Shown: positions 1 through 8,921 of the stretch, piece after piece
Numbering within the stretch: the first letter of the stretch is position 1
Layout of the letters: each line of letters opens with the position of its first letter
NCBI GenBank assembly: GCA_003344405.1
Contig: NOWV01000377.1
Coordinates: 1 to 31,310 of the forward strand
Length of the DNA: 31,310 nucleotides
DNA from: Trichoplax sp. H2
Lineage: Eukaryota > Placozoa > Uniplacotomia > Trichoplacea
Direction of reading: 5' to 3'
Notes under the pieces: generated by a model
Told to the model about the DNA's origin: nothing
Database searches by the model: none
The model's input: the letters and a program-made list of their open reading frames with translations, nothing else
Translations under genes and position numbers: made by a program

Positions 1-1336
1 TTAAATCGGTCAGCAGTATGATAGAGAGGCGTATCGCCAGTACTTTATTTTCATTAGTTACTGATTGTCTAGCGGCCTTTTGAGTGTTGCGTATGAAGAT
101 CAATGTTGCAATATAAAGTGAGCAAGTAATAATCCAGGCAATAATTATGATGACTATATAAGTTATCATCCAAAGACGGTACGAAGGGTTTTCATAATTA
201 CTAGGCATACAGTACACATGCTATTATAGGTATATAGTCTTAGGTGGCCGGGTTGATTGATACTGTATAGCGCGGTGATAAGGACAAATAAGAAGCTTGC
301 TAGCCATGTTGAACTTGTTATTGCTCGAGTAGCAGCCATGCTCAATTGTTTTCTTTTGTTCGAATAGATGATAATGATAAACCTATCAATGCTGATAATC
401 ACCATTAAAAATACTGACACTAAACTTGAGGTAGTCACCAAAATACAAGATAGCATACATAAAGGATTTTCCAGCCAATCCTCAGATCGTTGGCAGTACT
501 GATCTTGGCTGCTATATACTGAATTAACAAAGGCTATGATGAATAAATAAATTGACATGATGAAATCGGATACAGCCAGATTATTGATTAAGAGTATATA
601 GGTATCACAAACCAGCGTTGCGACAAGTAAAACTGTTACTAAACACAAATTGCTCAACGCAATGTAATAGTAAACTTTTTATTGAGAGTTCGAAATCCGC
701 TACTAAGAACATCTGAACATCTGAAATTAAGGAGCTACTTATATACTGTGCCTGTTTACAACAGAAGGTTAATAAACAAAAACGTTACTTATTACTGGAA
801 AGGTATCAGTATGAAATTAAATATCTAGGATGACTATGACTTCTCGCGGAGTCACGATCAATGTATTTATCTCATCTAAATACAGCATATTATTATCATG
901 ATTTATTACTTTAGTCACATTGCTATATTAATGATGTTACACCTAATCTGATACAATTATAGCTACAATAACAATGTAGATAACAACAAGTAAACATGTA
1001 ATTCAAGTATAAATTACATAGCCCGCATGCGTACTTTTATTAGCAAGATGCGAGGCTAACGAACACATCTACAACATTTATTGCTAAACTAGCTCACGGT
1101 GATATTAAGAACCGTGACAATAGGCTTTTTCACGTGTATCTTTGGTGTAATGATTACATAAAATAACCATAATGTCATCGAAAAAGGCTAGACAGCCCAC
1201 AACCCAGGCAAAAGATTGTAATGAAATATGAACAAGAAGATGTCGGCAAGATGATAAAGTATCGGACATCATCAATGGCTCACAGGTTACAATTTTAGCA
1301 GGTATCATGCAGCAAAAGTAAGGACGGTTTGTTAAC
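1..1336 (-). pseudogene. Receptor copy A, 7TM exon interrupted by a solo LTR and frameshifted
   Basis: This is the 7TM exon of an LGR/RXFP-like receptor, read right to left and cut by the window edge inside TM6. It opens at 1336 after a TTAATAG acceptor with LTNRPYFCC, then the hinge and TM1 (1336-1125). An LTR occupies 603-1119. TM2 onward resumes at 597 with YILLINNLAVSDF, then IDRF at the end of TM3. Three defects are visible. The LTR splits the TM1-TM2 loop. Relative to copy B there are about 5 extra bases near 207-216 that shift the frame in extracellular loop 2. The TM1 'GN' pair seen in copies C and D (FGNI) reads DD here (FFDDI), losing the family's conserved Asn. It is probably non-functional, although a truncated product cannot be excluded. 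Confidence 0.85.
603..1119 (-). mobile_element. Solo LTR inserted in copy A coding exon
   Basis: This is a 517-bp element lying on the minus strand. Read that way it begins TGTCACGGTT (1119) and ends CTGGTTTGTGATA (603; the last CA is mutated to TA). It is flanked by a perfect 5-bp duplication ATAGG (598-602 and 1120-1124). The unoccupied site is seen in copy C, where TM1 and TM2 are joined directly. On the minus strand it has a TATA-like TATATAAG (745-738), AATAAA (683-678) and a small stem-loop ATTGC/GCAAT (649-663). TG...CA-type ends, 5-bp duplication and promoter/polyA-like motifs are typical of solo LTRs. It is transcriptionally co-oriented with the receptor. Confidence 0.82.
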
Positions 1337-1450
1337 CTATTAATATATTTTACAGGGAGACAGAAAGAATAGTGAATTCGAGTCATAAAATAATGCAAAT
1401 ATGCAGACGGAAAGTAGAATAGCTGATAAAATACTACTGAATTGACTTAC

Positions 1451-1522
1451 GTTTCCACCAACTGAGGCAGACCGAAAAAAGATTCTCGAGATATATAAAC
1501 TAATAAATTCATTCGTAGATCT
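1451..1522 (-). CDS. Copy A, last LRR exon before the 7TM exon
   Basis: A 72-nt exon with 2-2 phase: acceptor ATTAG at its right edge, donor GTAAGT at its left. It reads DLRMNLLVYISRESFFGL followed by PQLVE, an LRR closely matching the last repeat of receptor D (DLRKNWLGEVSRESF). The split codon AC|G joins to the 7TM exon at 1336 as Thr. The intron of 114 nt (1337-1450) is intact. This exon has no internal stop even though its gene is broken further on. Confidence 0.82.
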
Positions 1523-2078
1523 CTAATGAATGTGCAGCAGATTATAAGATGCCGTAATTGCAATACTTAGTAGTATGAGGTATTAAAAGGCAAATAATAT
1601 ATGTACTAATGAAAGCAATCGCTATTTACAGTAGCATATTATCAGAAACAAGCAAAATCAAACTGAGATTCTAATCCCTGATAATGAAACAGTAAATTTT
1701 CACCGCACTTTTTAAACTAACGCTAACGTAGTATTCTTCGCGGAAAATCTAGTCGTTGCTTGCTTAGGGTAATAAAAAATCGGATCACTTAACTAAAATG
1801 CATTGCTAGTAAATTGACTGCAGAATAATATATTTCTGGATTGCTGCCGTATTAACATTATGCACGAGCAAATCTTGTATTCGAAGGAGGTTAAAAGATC
1901 AATATGGAATAAACAAAGTCAAGAAAGGAAAGATAAACTGGCTTTACGTAGTTAATGCTAATTGTTCTGTAATTCTTCTTGAAGTAAAACATTAATAAAA
2001 TTTAATTTATAACATAGACCGAACTTATTTATGCACCAAAGTATAGATGTAAATTTAATCACTTTTTCGTATAGGTAA
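1523..2078. other. Intron of receptor copy A, up to assembly gap
   Basis: No exon was found. The sequence is AT-rich and nearly the same as the matching intron of copy C (16750-17276). Bases 1856-2078 recur without visible difference at 5746-5968 on the far side of two gaps. It contains AGATG at 2045-2049, the empty target site for the LTR present in copy C at 17277-17907. Confidence 0.7.
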
Positions 2079-2098
2079 NNNNNNNNNNNNNNNNNNNN
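2079..2098. other. Assembly gap, 20 N
   Basis: A run of 20 N. The sequence immediately to its left (1856-2078) reappears at 5746-5968, so the piece 2099-5725 may be wrongly placed here or represent a different haplotype. Confidence 0.95.
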
Positions 2099-2178
2099 AT
2101 CTAAATTTGGTTAATATAATATAGTGATAATATATTACATCTAGTTCCTGACAATAGAAATTACTCTAATTATAAATG

Positions 2179-2506
2179 TGTTACAGTAAATTTATTGCTG
2201 TGCTGTAATGTGTACTGAAATGATTCTGTGAATGGACATATTGTAGTCCGACTGTGAAAAACTAGTTAGTAGATGTTCTCACACAAGTATTTTTATAAGA
2301 TGACTTGTGAATGTTAGCTGCTGTAGAAGGGTATATAAATCCGTCAGATAGTTGAATAAAGCAGTTCTCAATTGTATAGTTGTTTTAACGTAGAATCAAA
2401 GGCGTCTAAATTCTTGTGAGATAGTTAAGGGATACTGAATCCCGGAGACTATAGTAATTTAGAGATTTGTTTCACGTTATCCTTGTCACGAAGCTGGTTT
2501 GTGACA
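2179..2506 (+). mobile_element. Shorter, partial member of the solo-LTR family
   Basis: It begins TGTTACAGTAAAT and ends CTGGTTTGTGACA, and shares blocks with the LTR at 17277-17907, such as the GGACATAT(T/C)GTA block near 2234 and the TATATAAAT-20 nt-AATAAAG block near 2332-2360. A stem-loop GGGAT/ATCCC lies at 2429-2443. At 328 bp it is about half the length of its relatives, missing part of the 5' half. The flanks (AAATG, ACGAG) do not form a target duplication, so it is probably internally deleted or recombined. Confidence 0.6.
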
Positions 2507-2995
2507 ACGAGCTTAGACCAAGATAGAGGCTACAAGAGTTTCCCTATTTTTAAGTTTATTTTGATTATGAGATTAATATACTTTATCTGTTGTGCATTTA
2601 GCAGTTTTATAGCAAATTGCGCAATTATGAATACTATATCGACCGATTAGAAGCAAATCAATCCGATTGGGATTTTGCTGTAATAATCGGCGATAGACGA
2701 CATATTGTTATCAAGTTTTCTCTAGGATACGAAAAGATTGAATTTATTTTAAAACACTGATAAATAATGTTAGAAAAATATTCCCTAACTAGGTTTCAAT
2801 TAAATCATGAAAGTTCTTTAGTTTTCAAATAAAATTTTTATTGTATTTATAATGCAAATTTAAATTATTGAAATAAATTATTTAATAACTCGTACATGTT
2901 CGTCGAATATAATTTTGAAGATTCTGCTATTCTGACATTACAATCATATATAATCCCGTAGATATAGGAATAGAACGAGCTTTGTAAAATTAATG
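2507..2995. other. AT-rich sequence, no gene seen
   Basis: Both strands were read for LRR exons and 7TM-like frames and none was found. It lies between two LTR elements. Confidence 0.5.
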
Positions 2996-3000
2996 GAGTG

Positions 3001-3628
3001 GGTCACAAAACAGCTTACAACAAGATAACGTAATGTACGATCAATAAGTCAATTCCTTGAACCACGTATCAAGGAACGATATCTGCACTATCACAAACAC
3101 TCTTGCTCTACTAGCAAACTACACAAAGACATAGACACCTTATATTTTACGTTAAACTCTAAGTTTGAGAATTCACTTTGTTGCACGATATACTGCATTT
3201 ATATACTATTCCTCAATAGTCCATGAGTCATAGTTAGTACGATTAACTTTGGAATCATTTACTGAATTAGATATTAATTATAGCTACTGCTCCCTTAATA
3301 CAGACAACGATATTTACGAACATAGACATCTGATGACTAATACAGAATAGTCAGATTACGATATGTCCTATCACGGAACATTTCCACGATAATGTATAAT
3401 CTACCATAAGTAAGTTACAATCACAATGATTCGAACTGTAAGCAGATGATTTGCATTTCCTATTATAACTATTAATGCTGTATTTGTATATGTGTCTCTG
3501 TCATAAAAAGTCAGAGCTATATTAAAACACAGTATATCTAAATTAGAAGTTAACTAAATAAGGATAGGCTAACAGAATTATCCTAACATAGATATTTCTA
3601 CTCCAATACAGTATATAACACTGTCACA
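3001..3628 (-). mobile_element. Solo LTR beside an LRR exon splice donor
   Basis: A 628-bp element. On the plus strand it starts GGTCACAAAACAGC and ends CACTGTCACA, flanked by a perfect 5-bp duplication GAGTG (2996-3000, 3629-3633). It is the reverse-complement relative of the LTR at 17277-17907, with the same stem-loop TTCCTTG/CAAGGAA (3053-3076 here). Its right duplication ends one base before the GTAAGT splice donor of the LRR exon at 3640-3711, so the insertion lies immediately inside that intron. Confidence 0.82.
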
Positions 3629-3639
3629 GAGTGACTTAC

Positions 3640-3711
3640 AGTTGCTTTAGACTTTTTAGGAAATCAAAAGGTCCACTTTCAATAACTTGCAATCGGTTAG
3701 CTTCTAAAGAC
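3640..3711 (-). CDS. LRR exon of an incompletely seen receptor-like gene
   Basis: A 72-nt exon with 2-2 phase: acceptor AAAAG at its right edge and donor GTAAGT at its left. It reads SLEANRLQVIESGPFDFLKS followed by LKQ, a standard LRR with Asn and Phe in the usual places. Joined to the exon at 3792-3863 across an 80-nt intron it gives the split codon TT|G (Leu). No following exon is found to its left; a solo LTR sits there instead. Parent gene unknown. Confidence 0.8.
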
Positions 3712-3791
3712 CTTTTGATAAAGAACATGATGTATAATAGCAGTTATTGTTACCGTTTTTCATTAGTAACCCCAAAAATCGAAAACCTTAC

Positions 3792-3863
3792 AAATTGGTT
3801 AGATGTGATAATCCACAGAATGCATCAGTTTCAATGACTTCAATTAGGCTACTAGTAATGTTC
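3792..3863 (-). CDS. LRR exon, upstream neighbour of 3640-3711
   Basis: A 72-nt exon, acceptor CTCAG, donor GTAAGG, reading NITSSLIEVIETDAFCGL then SHLTN. It fits the repeat pattern of the LGR-type ectodomain (hydrophobics, Phe, closing Leu). It is in phase with the next exon. The copy it belongs to, and any further upstream exons, are not identified. Confidence 0.8.
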
Positions 3864-4400
3864 CTGAGACGCAATTAAAGTTAAGGGTGGCATTGTAAGA
3901 CTTTCTTTGCTTAATATCTGTTATGTAAGTAGCAGAAATAAACTATAATTCTTGAATTGTAATCTATAATTTTATAATTTGATAATGAAAATAAATAATT
4001 CATTACATCTATGCCTTTCTGCTTCTATGATTCAAGATTTGCATTCACCTATTATTTATTGTCAGTATAATATATATTTACTATAGATGTTGCGACTCGA
4101 GTTTTGATTATTTGAACCGGTGATAAAATCTTTACTCCGATATATGTTGCCGTACTGTTATAAAGGCGAGTTACTGGTATTTGCTATTATTTGCACTAAA
4201 ATAATATCCTACGACCAATCAATAAATTCAATCCCGCTGACTAGATCAGAGAAAGATTCTATTAAAATAGATTTACCTTGCAGTTGAAATACCGGTACTA
4301 CTCTATTTGTGAGATAAGTCATTTTACACGTATTGGCTAGCGCTGAAATTGGTGGTAAATCATTGCATGGTACTTACTAATATAGGTATTAATATGGACA
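3864..4400. other. No gene recognised
   Basis: Splice-donor-like signals near 4257-4262 and 4374 were tried in the LRR frame and give stops, so no exon is called. Confidence 0.5.
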
Positions 4401-5725
4401 TGTATCGGTCACATAAGGATATAATATTCGAAATGTAGAGATCATTCATGTTATTTAAGATCCAATACGTCACAGAGCAGTAAGACTTATGATAGTGTTT
4501 GTAAATAAGATAGGATTATTTTTTCGAAATAAATAATATCGATAGATCTAATATGCTACGAAGTGTACTAGATATTGATTGTGTGAGTCATTTAGCCAAA
4601 TTAGTATTGATTAATTTGATAATTATTATGAAATCGTCTCTTTTTGGACCTGCATTCATCAATTTAAATGAGTAAACTTGAAAATAGAAATTGTTGGTGA
4701 GGACGTAACTTCATATAATTACTGCCTTGTGTTTGTTAAGTTAAAAAATAAATACACTGTCATATTTAAGATTAGGTTTCGATTGTGAGTAATGAGCACG
4801 AACTTCTAAATGATTTTGGCATAAACTGCCATGAAATGCTCATTTAACGTTTTGACTGAATGCATATTGGCGTAAATAAACGATTCAAGCAATTCCATTC
4901 AAAAAGATTTTCGTATCTTATATCAAGGTTTGAAGAATAGAATTCTGCCCTTTTACAAAGAAGAATATGTTCTTACAGTTTAACATTGTTGATTAATTTA
5001 AAAAATAATCATTTATGACAGCATCTTAAGCAGACCTATTGCTGCCTAGCTGATTCTTTAGGAACTAATCCGTGACGCAAACTACTCTGTGTGCTTCTAA
5101 TAAACTTACAAGATACTAATGAATTCTCTTGGCCTCTTTACGATGCAACGGTATGAGTAAAGAAGGCTATAGTAGTCTAAAACCTCCTTCTATCTTAAAA
5201 CTTGGCGATAAGGTTACGAAACTATGAAGTATGTGTATACTTACAAAACGACTAATTCTGGATAATAAATAAAGCTTCTTGCTCTAATTCTCCTAATGCT
5301 TGTGTTGTTGATTATCCTATGTGAAGAAAGCTAAGCTATTAGGGTCAATGGGATGATCTATGATACAAAATTCATTTAATGCTATATTTGAAGAACATGC
5401 GAATTGTAATAATGACGAGAAATATCGGATGTATGGTTGAAATAAGTATTTAACAGTAGGTCTAGTGATGAAAATTTTACATCATTTCTCTTACGAATCT
5501 TAAAGATTTTGTAATATTCTTGAAAAATACTAGCGGCTTTAATTATCACTTCATATAGCGTAAAATAGGTAAGCATTTTGGTGCTAGTTGATAACATTCT
5601 GGTAGATCGCATACTACTGGCTAACGTGACTACTGCTGCAGACTTCTGCACCAGCTACAGTAACATTGAACTTTCTTCTTTACAAACGAGTAGCATGGCA
5701 ATAAACATATACATCGATCGACGTA
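4401..5725. repeat. Copy 1 of a ~1.33-kb duplicated segment
   Basis: It starts TGTATCGGTCACAT and aligns end to end with 6761-8094, with scattered substitutions and short indels. It breaks off at a gap. No intact receptor exon was found. A possible decayed LRR exon lies at about 5495-5575 on the minus strand (donor CTTAC-side at 5490-5494, FFKNITKSLR-like reading), but the frame is broken. The two copies may be haplotypes or recent duplicates. Confidence 0.75.
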
Positions 5726-5745
5726 NNNNNNNNNNNNNNNNNNNN
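5726..5745. other. Assembly gap, 20 N
   Basis: A run of 20 N. The right flank restarts at sequence already present at 1856. Confidence 0.95.
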
Positions 5746-6025
5746 CATTATGCACGAGCAAATCTTGTATTCGAAGGAGGTTAAAAGATCAATATGGAAT
5801 AAACAAAGTCAAGAAAGGAAAGATAAACTGGCTTTACGTAGTTAATGCTAATTGTTCTGTAATTCTTCTTGAAGTAAAACATTAATAAAATTTAATTTAT
5901 AACATAGACCGAACTTATTTATGCACCAAAGTATAGATGTAAATTTAATCACTTTTTCGTATAGGTAATGGAGATAATGCGTATTTTACAGCTACAGTAA
6001 ATTATATTAATCTACTCTTACATAC

Positions 6026-6098
6026 AATTTTTTGCAAATTTGATAATCCTTTAAAATATCTTTCCTTGAGTTTATCGATATTATTTCCACTTGTATCG
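6026..6098 (-). pseudogene. Copy A, LRR exon with one-base insertion
   Basis: Counterpart of receptor D exon 24989-25060 (72 nt) and copy C exon 17995-18070. Here the T-run near the donor has one extra base, so the exon is 73 nt and would shift the frame if spliced at the GTATGT donor. The reading before the donor is a good LRR (SGNNIDKLKERYFKGLSN). Because neighbouring exons are all phase 2-2, skipping it would restore the frame. Confidence 0.6.
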
Positions 6099-6194
6099 CT
6101 TTATAAATCAGTATATTATTGTATAACATGTTCTTAGTGACATATATTACACATCTAAACTTATGAAATAGCGAGACCGATAATATTGACTCTC

Positions 6195-6275
6195 CTTTCT
6201 CTTATATTGGGAAATAGTTCAACAATGTCTAGATCTGCACCACGTATTTCCACGATTTGATTACCGGAAATATTT
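6195..6275 (-). pseudogene. Copy A, LRR exon with lost splice donor
   Basis: An 81-nt LRR exon matching copy C 18167-18247 base for base in most positions. Copy C and receptor D have donor GTGAGT at this boundary. Here the two donor bases (6193-6194) read GA on the minus strand, so the donor is destroyed. Together with the frameshift in the 7TM exon this supports copy A being a pseudogene. Confidence 0.65.
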
Positions 6276-6442
6276 CTGATTCATAAAAGTACGCGAATAT
6301 ACAATGATAGATCCATTATTGTTAATAATTCAATAGGTTTAACTTTAATTTTATAATCTTGCTATGGCAAAGGAACAGACTTAGTATGTTATTTAATATC
6401 TGCAGTAGAATCAATTTTAAATTACCCTACTAATGCACTTAC

Positions 6443-6490
6443 AACTTTTTCAGGTATACGCATCGAATTAAAAGCATAGTATCCGAAAAA
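6443..6490 (-). pseudogene. Remnant of an LRR exon (copy A)
   Basis: About 48 nt ending at a GTAAGT donor with a YLKKL-type LRR end, homologous to the 3' part of receptor D exon 25415-25483. The 5' part and the acceptor are missing because the next exon's donor begins immediately beside it. The same remnant exists in copy C (18416-18463). Confidence 0.5.
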
Positions 6491-6495
6491 CTTAC

Positions 6496-6567
6496 AACAT
6501 TTGTAGCTGTTTGAGGCTGCAAAATGTATTATTTTCTATCGCAACTAGTTTATTAGCAGAGGCGCGG
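6496..6567 (-). CDS. Copy A, LRR exon
   Basis: A 72-nt exon, acceptor ATATAG, donor GTAAGT, reading RASANKLVAIENNTFCSLKQ then LQM. Near-identical to copy C exon 18469-18540. It has an intact frame and splice sites although its gene appears broken elsewhere. Confidence 0.75.
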
Positions 6568-6760
6568 CTATATTATAGCAGATAAGATACGTCAAATTAG
6601 TTCCGATATTAAAGACCTAATGAACTATGATATTATTTATTTACATTAACCATATGATCATAGCACGATATCACATTTTACAAATTTGTAATAAAAAATA
6701 TTGCAGAGCCTTTAAAAAATGACTAAAATAAAAGTAAACTCATTATTAATCTTGCTATAT

Positions 6761-8094
6761 TGTATCGGTCACATATGGATACAATATTCGAAATGTAGAG
6801 ATCATTCATGTTATTTAAGATCCAATACGTCACAGATCAGAGATCAGTAAGACTTATGATAGCGTTTATAAATAAGATAGGATTATTTTTTCGAAATAAT
6901 TAACATCAATAGATCTAATATGCTACTAAGTATACTAGATGTTGATTGTGTGAGTCATCTAGCCAAATTAGTATTGATTAATTTGATATTTTTTATGAAA
7001 GCTACTCTTTTTGGACCTGCATTCATCAATTTAAATGAGTAAACTTGAAAATAGAAATTGTTGGTGAGGACGTAACTTCATATAATTACTGCCTTGTGTT
7101 TGTTAAGTTAAAAAATAAATATACTACCATATTTAACATTAGGTTTCGATTGTGAGTAATGAGCACGAACTTCTAAATAATTTTGGCATAAACTGCCATG
7201 AAATGCTCATTTAACGTTTTGACTGAAAGCATATTGGCGTAAATAAATGATTCAAGAAATTCCATTCAAAAAACATTTTCGTATCTTATATCAAGGTTTA
7301 AAGAATAGAATTCTGCCCTTTTAAAAGGAAGAATATGTTCTTACAGTTTAACATTGTTGATTAATTTAAAAAATAATCATTTATGACAGCATCTTAGGCA
7401 GATCCTATTACTGCAGCCTAGCTGATTCTTTAGGAACTAATCGCCGACGCAAACTACTCTGTGTGATTCTAATAAACTTACAAGATACTAATGAATTCTC
7501 TTGGCCTCTTTACGATGCAACGGTATGGGTAAAGAAGGCTATAGTAGTCTAAAACCTCCTTCTATCTTAAAACTTGGCGATAAGGTTACGAAACTACGAA
7601 GTATGTATACTTACAAAACGACTAATTCTGGATAATAAATAAAGCTTCTTGCTCTAATTCTCCTAATGCTTGTGTTGTTGATTATCCTATGTGAAGAAAG
7701 CTAAGCTATTAGGGTTAATAGGATGATCGATGGCACAAAATTCATTTAATGCTATATTTGAAGAACATGCGAATTGTAATAATGACGAGAAATATCGGAT
7801 GTATGGTTGAAATAAGTATTAAACAGTAGGTCTAGTGATGAAAATTTTACATCATTTCTCTTACGAATTTAAAAGATTTTCTAATATTCTTGAAAAAACT
7901 AGCGACTTTAATTATCACTTCATATAGCGTAAAATAGGTAAGCATTTTGGTGCTAGTTGATAACATTCTGGTAGATCGCATACTACTGGCTAACGTGACT
8001 ACTGCTGCAGACTTCTGCACCAGCTACAGTAACATTGAACTTTCTTCTTTACAAACGAGTAGCATGGCAATAAACATTTACATCGATCGATGTA
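6761..8094. repeat. Copy 2 of the ~1.33-kb duplicated segment
   Basis: It aligns with 4401-5725. It starts exactly where copies A and C stop resembling each other (A turns to TGTATCGGTCACAT, C to TGTAACGG at about 18732). No intact exon was recognised. A short open frame of 65 codons on the plus strand ending at 8144 is partly shared with copy 1 (5578-5724) but shows no known motif. Confidence 0.7.
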
Positions 8095-8196
8095 CTAGTA
8101 GACAATTTTTAATTGCATATAATTATTTGAATTCTTTTTTTTAGAGTATGTTTTGATCATGCTAAAATACTGTCATCAGTAAATTGACGTTAGACA

Positions 8197-8418
8197 TTGA
8201 GTAATCAAAAAACGGAAATTATTTGTTGGTATAATACTAACAGTGAAGTCACATATCTAACGTCCGTGCAATTAATGTTGGGCAATTCAATTAAGTCAAT
8301 ACTGGAGCAATTGATAGACAAAGTGCTGCAGTTACAAAAGCTTGGACAACCGCTGCTTGTTTCTGTTAGAGAAGGTAACAAAATCTTAGTTTATTTAGCA
8401 AGTAAAATAAATAAATAG
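8197..8418 (+). CDS. Unassigned open frame, 73 codons
   Basis: A plus-strand frame that opens after a TAG and ends in TAA, with no ATG start. The product is rich in Leu, Ile and Val, with a segment LIDKVLQLQKLGQP and a basic C-terminus (ASKINK). It is not recognised. It could be the last exon of a plus-strand gene entering through the TAG-ending acceptor at about 8191-8193, or chance in AT-rich sequence. No partner exon with matching phase was found. Confidence 0.25.
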   Translation: MSNQKTEIICWYNTNSEVTYLTSVQLMLGNSIKSILEQLIDKVLQLQKLGQPLLVSVREGNKILVYLASKINK

Positions 8419-8601
8419 AATTGTAGCACTTGCTATCGATTACTATACCAGTAATTTTACAGCGACAAGTTGCTAAAAGCCAAATAAAGGCTATAAAGTG
8501 GATACAAAGGATCCAATGTTTTAGATTGTTGTTACTTTTCATGCCCGATATTAATGATGCCAATGATTACGTTCTATAATGTAATTAAAAGAATGTCAAC
8601 C

Positions 8602-8921
8602 TAATCAAAAGATTAAGAAGAAGAAGGTTTACAAATTTAAGAAAGCATCTTTAAAAGCATTTTAACAAGAAAGAAAAAGCAACATCATCGCGATAGTGTT
8701 AAAAGTTGATTACTTAAAATTTGTAGGTGTTCTTTGAGCAGTCATTTAGTCACCGCATATTAATTAATTTAACGCCACAGAAATCAAAAGGATTAAGTTG
8801 AAGCTTCACGAATTAAGACTGAATCATTAATAGTATTTTGACTAGAAAGATAAATCGATTTCATGGCCATAGTGTTAAAGTTAACTACTTAAATTTATAG
8901 TTATTCTTTTAATCTGTCATG
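8602..8921 (+). repeat. Degenerate direct repeat, two units of ~140 bp
   Basis: Unit 1 spans about 8602-8745 and unit 2 about 8781-8921. Both begin AATCAAAAG(G)ATTAAG and share the block ATAGTGTTAAA-GTT-ACTTAAA-TT followed by TTCTTT and end in TCAT. Units have diverged by substitutions and small indels. No coding signal was seen. Confidence 0.6.

Noticed and set aside
603-1119. Treating the TM1-TM2 interruption as an intron
   Set aside because: Perfect ATAGG duplications, LTR-type ends and an uninterrupted copy C argue for an insertion; no good GT-AG pair fits the boundaries.
3631-3837. Plus-strand 68-codon frame
   Set aside because: It is the antisense of two LRR exons with correct splice sites on the minus strand.
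5100-5190. Possible LRR exon with donor at 5105-5110
   Set aside because: The phase-2 reading lacks the Asn and closing hydrophobics of the repeat.
5382-5651. Minus-strand 89-codon frame
   Set aside because: No receptor or other motif; it spans a decayed LRR-exon-like segment in the wrong frame and is not maintained in the duplicate at 7740-8010.
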